From assembly GCA_027596075.1 (NCBI GenBank), contig JADGJC010000640.1, positions 1 to 12,799 of the forward strand: a DNA stretch of 12,799 bases, in the 5' to 3' direction. The first letter of the stretch is position 1; each line of letters begins with the position of its first letter. Below the pieces are notes generated by a model, which was not told the DNA's origin, did no database searches, and saw only the letters and a program-made list of their open reading frames with translations. The stretch comes from Rhizophlyctis rosea (Eukaryota; Chytridiomycota; Chytridiomycetes; Rhizophlyctidales; Rhizophlyctidaceae). The position numbers and the translations under genes are program-made. Positions 9,198 to 12,799 of the stretch are shown here, in pieces.

Positions 9198-9488
9198 ATG
9201 GCTGAGTAAGCACAGTCTCCCACACTTCGTATGCTGTGCAACGCAAAGCCACCCGCTCAAAGGCTTTGAAACTTGGAAGACGCCAACCGCAACGTCAGAC
9301 AGTCCTACACATGGCGATGCGCCTGTTGTTCTGTGTTCGAAATCCGGATGTCGGGGCGGAGGGCACCGAATTTGGAGCCTCGGAGTCACAAAGCCAACCA
9401 GCAAATCAACTTATGCCCGACCCACAATGGGTTCCAACCTTGGCACACCCAGTACAACAAACTCATCTTGACTCGAACGGCCATGTAG
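9198..9488 (+). CDS. possible small Cys/His-rich protein, two exons
   Basis: ATG 9198 begins an 8-base exon (ATGGCTGA) followed by a GTAAGC donor at 9206. Splicing to the AG at 9297-9298 gives a 93-nt intron and a 65-residue protein ending at TAG 9486-9488. It begins MAEQSYTWRCACCSVF and carries Cys10, Cys12, Cys13, His33, Cys42 and His45 (CPTH), a spacing that could bind zinc. I recognise no family. After the stop, protein-like sequence (SPEEFANIYDLCPLVG) continues in the next frame to about 9600, so a one-base indel near 9487 may have shortened a longer protein. The tiny first exon makes the model uncertain. Confidence 0.35.
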
Positions 9489-9615
9489 TTCACTCTACAC
9501 CACTCTCCCTAGTCCAGAGGAATTCGCCAATATCTACGATCTATGTCCTCTCGTCGGCCCATTGCAGACTTCTCACACCATTGCTAACCAATCAATAAGA
9601 ATGAATTACAATAAT

Positions 9616-11550
9616 TCAAACCCTCCACTCCTGTCCCCACCTCTCAAAATGCTCCCACAACATCCTCACACCCTCAGCCTCTTTCGCGCCCTCTCCGCAA
9701 CCTCCATCGCAGTCCCATGACCAACCGTCACAGCACTCAACCCGGCCGCCATTACACTAATAGGGCTCCCAACAGTCCCATCGCACAAAACGCACACGCC
9801 CCAAACGGTAGCTGGGAGTAACAAGATATGAACTTCAGTCACAACCGAAGTTGGCAAAGCCTCCATCCCATCACGCCTCTTCTTCTTAAGATTTTTCTTC
9901 CCCCCATTCTTCTTCCTTCCATCCCCAAAAACCCCAAACTCGCCCATCGCCAGCCTTCCCCGGTGCAAAGTACATCCCCCAACCCTTTTGGAACCGCGAC
10001 ATCGCTGAATTTCCCATCCTCGCTAAACACACCCAACACTTTACTGCCCTTCATCTCATCCATTCACTCCCTCTTCAAAGAGTTGACTAATTCAGAGAAT
10101 TTTGGAAGCGAAGAGGAAATGATAGTCGAGACCACTTCCGAGAATACCGGTTCAGGAAGGGATGCTTAGCGCATTGTCTTTGATGTGGGCTGAGGCAAAG
10201 CTGTGGGTAAGAATTGGAGGGGATGTCGAGGCGAGGGAGGGGTGGAAGGGGAGAATACAGAGGTTCTGGCGGACAGCAAGGATCAAGAGATTGGAAAGGT
10301 GGGTGTTGGCGGTAAGGTTGGTGTCAATGGGGGAGTCGAGAGCTGTGTTGATTGCACCTGGCTGGGTTCATTCCAGTTCGCCTTTTTCCGGCAGAACATT
10401 GTACTTAGTCTCTTCTGTTTTGTGGCCTCCCAAGATCGTCCCAATATTGATTTTTCATCCGCCAACTCCACATTCCTGACCGGAGCGATAGCGGCAGTTA
10501 CGTTGTTGTTGTAATCCACCCCGCAACACGTGATAGCGCCACACAAAACCTTCACCCTCGTCAACCTTTCTTTCGCTCCTTCAATCGTCATCCCACGCAC
10601 ACCCTTTTCCCTTGTCAACACCAAAGCCCCTGCACTACATCCCGAAGAATAGACACCTTCAAAACCTCAATCCCACCCCTCACAATCTTCCCAACCCTCT
10701 CCGCAAACCGCACTCAACTCACAGGAGCCCCAACATCATCTCTATCGGAGACCCACCTAGCATCATGGGTCTCTTCTTCACTCGCCTCAGCAAGCCCAAC
10801 CCTACCCCCACAACCCCCGCATCAACCCCTCTGCTAACCCCCACCACGCAACCAAACTTCCCCTTAGGGGTCTCCGCGACTTCTGGTATCGAGACGGGTT
10901 ACGGCAGCGGATGAGGCTCAAAATCTTTTGCCTTGTAATCTATGACGTGGTACCGTTGTGTCGGGTGGAACGAGAGGACAGATTGGGGTATATTTGTTGC
11001 AATGGACGAAGATGTAGTCCGAAAATTTAAAACCCTCTGCGGTTACACATCACTATGTTCCGCATAGAGAAACGAAAATAAAGATACCTGATCATCCTTC
11101 TCCCCACGCATTACCCCATCATCCGCCGCACCATGCTTAGGCTTCTTCCTAAATGCCAGAAACCTTCTGTCTTTTGAACAGCCCCCCCCCCCCCTCCCCC
11201 TCAGCGCGTCCTTCACCATTGCATGTGTTACCACCCTTTGGTGGTTGATGTGTGTGGTAGGGGTCAAGGTGTAGCAATCAAACAGTTTGCCTAGTGATGA
11301 GTAGACGAGGTCTCGTGGGCGGGTGGTGTGTATTTCGAAGGGGGTGGCGACGAGGAGGATGTTGATTGAATGGTCTTTTACGCATTGCATTCGTTGGTGG
11401 TGATTGATGTCTGTTGGGGTGCGGTGAAAAAATGAATGATGATCGATGGGAGTTTCCCTCCTCTAGAGCAAACCGGTTCCTCACTAAAGGCAACTAGGGG
11501 GAATACGTTTATTCTCAAACAGTATCCACCTCCTGCAATTAGTACCACCC
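9616..11550 (-). pseudogene. degenerate or frame-broken gene, minus strand, function unknown
   Basis: Protein-like segments run in the same direction but in changing frames. In gene order they include IAGGGYCLRINVFPLVAF (~11540), INILLVATPFEIHTTRPRDL (~11370), YHVIDYKAKDFEPHPLP (~10950), GMTIEGAKERLTRVKVLCGA (~10580), INIGTILGGHKTEETKYNVL (~10440), DTNLTANTHLSNLLILAV (~10320), FSEVVSTIISSSLPKF (~10130), GVFSEDGKFSDVAVPKGL (~10030), TEVHILLLPATVWGV (~9830) and RMLWEHFERWGQEWRV (~9660) ending at TGA 9618-9616. One intron is well formed: GTATCT at 11087 to GCAG at 11037 (51 nt, phase 0). Frame breaks include the A5 run near 10459, a site near 9940 and one near 9695. In-frame stops include TAA 10901-10899 and several TGA. 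I recognise no family. The gene's start is not identifiable. Confidence 0.45.
11182..11200 (+). repeat. C-homopolymer (13 C, T, then 5 C)
   Basis: Thirteen consecutive C at 11182-11194, T at 11195, then CCCCC at 11196-11200. On the minus strand it reads as a Gly run inside the protein-like segment at ~11200, next to AMVKDALRG. Its length is the least certain part of the sequence and may itself cause a frame error. Confidence 0.85.
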
Positions 11551-12578
11551 CACGGAAACAAAATCCTCAACAATATAATCGTCTCCCCACCCCATCTCCT
11601 CGAACGACACTCCCCACCCCAAAAATCCCCAACCGGATTAAATTATCCATTCAACGACACATCCCATAAAGCCGACCCTACCGGAACACCCTGGTGTCTC
11701 ACTACCCGGCGCCATGCCTGGATCTCGGGGTACGTGGTTCTCACACTTTGTTACGAGAAGCATTTAGGGTAGGTTGGCATGCACAGCGAAGGTTTGAATG
11801 ATTCGGATTAAAAGCGTACGAAGCTATGCGCGTTTCGGCATCGGCTCTGGTGCGTTGTTCTTTATCGTACCGGATTTTGTGTACAATGTCCCGGTAAGGT
11901 TTAAGGTAGTGTACGAAACCACTTTATAATCAGCCTATACGTGTCTAACGACTTCCATGCTGCCCCTAGGATCCAACTGCATTACACCATGAAGGAATAC
12001 ACGTTCATCCCAATCACCTTCCCCTCTCGTCGTGCAAAAACGTATACCTAATTGACCCCTCAATCTCAAACTCCAAACAAACACAAAACATCCTAAACTC
12101 TCCCGGACAAAAGAGTTTGTTACCATTTAGCCCCTTCTTGGGATCCAAATGGGTTCTCAGCTTCCCAAAGGGACCAATCATCCCATTGACAGGCAAAAGT
12201 AGATCCCGTCTCTGCATCAAAGAGGGATGGGTGGTATGTATATTCACCCAGATTGGGCGCCGACAATGCGGTTTGTTTTAGAAGAGGTTTTCAAATCCAC
12301 GGAAAGTTGGGGTCAGACTTGCTCAGCTGTAGTCTAAACAGTTTACGTGGGCTCGCCCCAAGTCAAACAACACATGAACAACTTGCAAGTGTACCAGAAA
12401 TGGCCAGCAGATACCGGAGGCCTCATCAGGGGTTCCGTCGATACAAGTAAGAAACAGTTCTCTGGCAGCAACACCTTTGCGTACTCCCTAAGTGCTTGCG
12501 CAGAGGGTAAACAGGGGATCCTCAGAAAGCGTTAGCTTTGAAGCGCGTTCCGTCGTCCACTTGTCGGTTCTCTGAAAG
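11551..12578. other. subtelomeric region without a convincing gene
   Basis: About 1 kb between the degenerate gene and the telomere. On the minus strand 12247-12014 is open, and a possible intron (GTATAC near 12052 to TGCAG near 11980) would extend it to about 11900, but no family is recognisable and a competing frame at 12126-11935 looks equally plausible. On the + strand 12253-12535 there are two short overlapping open frames without motifs. I see no subtelomeric helicase, retrotransposon or tandem repeat. Confidence 0.4.
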
Positions 12579-12799
12579 TAGGGTTAGGGTTAGGGTTAGG
12601 GTTAGGGTTAGGGTTAGGGTTAGGGTTAGGGTTAGGGTTAGGGGTAGGGTTAGGGTTAGGGTTAGGGTTAGGGTTAGGGTTAGGGTTAGGGTTAGGGTTA
12701 GGGTTAGGGTTAGGGTTAGGGTTAGGGTTAGGGTTAGGGTTAGGGTTAGGGTTAGGGTTAGGGTTAGGGTTAGGGTTAGGGTTAGGGTTAGGGTTAGGG
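12579..12799 (+). repeat. telomere, TTAGGG repeats
   Basis: The array begins at TAGGG (12579) directly after unique sequence ending TCTGAAAG and runs to the window edge, about 37 units. All units are TTAGGG except one GTAGGG at 12644-12649. The G-rich strand points towards the right end, as at a natural chromosome end. TTAGGG is the standard repeat of most fungi and of animals. Confidence 0.98.

Noticed and set aside
9236..9598. 120-codon + strand open frame
   Set aside because: Long but low in hydrophobic periodicity; the overlapping frame with the Cys/His pattern and splice sites looks more natural. Not excluded.
1831..10901. Nuclear genetic code with UAR = Gln and UGA = Trp
   Set aside because: Would explain many internal stops, but Gln and Trp use standard codons at most sites, the phosphatase core has none, and the formin-like gene ends in several stops. 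Kept only as a check.
12253..12535. Two short + strand open frames next to the telomere
   Set aside because: Overlap each other, lack motifs, and start without promoter or splice context.
1..12799. CRISPR arrays, bacterial operons, tRNA or rRNA genes, transposase or reverse transcriptase genes
   Set aside because: None seen on either strand by eye. A tRNAscan and Rfam search could find a small RNA I missed.

Overview
The window is the end of a eukaryotic, most likely fungal (possibly chytrid-like), chromosome. Its last ~220 bases are tandem TTAGGG running 5'->3' towards the right edge, as expected for the G-rich strand at a right-hand chromosome end. Genes are split by short GT-AG introns (about 50-160 nt, one of 364 nt) with donors such as GTAAGT, GTGAGT and GTACGT and CTAAC/CTGAT-like branch sites. 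No bacterial features are seen. The lineage is an inference from gene types and intron style.

Layout, left to right. (1) 2-730 (+): 3' end of a formin-like gene, with the tail of an FH2 domain, a charged coiled coil, an acidic tail and a Cys-rich C-terminus. (2) 1281-1609 (+): weak frame-broken coding relic. (3) 1606-2838 (+): endonuclease/exonuclease/phosphatase (EEP) family gene with all catalytic motifs in one frame but three in-frame TAR stops. (4) 3346-4700 (+): five-exon STYX-like dual-specificity phosphatase, the best-supported gene here. Its TGA sits in a TGA-CTA context and is followed by 140 more open codons to 5123. (5) 5825-8712 (-): about ten-exon multi-pass membrane protein, unrecognised, convergent with the phosphatase gene. 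(6) 9198-9488 (+): possible small Cys/His protein, divergent from the membrane protein gene. (7) 9616-11550 (-): protein-like segments in changing frames, either a decayed gene or a badly polished assembly end. (8) 11551-12578: subtelomeric sequence without a convincing gene. (9) 12579-12799: telomere.

The genes do not form an obvious pathway. Two themes stand out. One is the phosphatase gene, which has a complete catalytic Asp/Cys/Arg set where the vertebrate STYX orthologue is a pseudophosphatase, and a possible stop-codon readthrough extension. The other is the run of in-frame stops and frame breaks from the EEP gene to the telomere. These could reflect subtelomeric decay, C-to-T type mutation, or base-calling errors near the contig end. 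Sequence alone does not decide between them.
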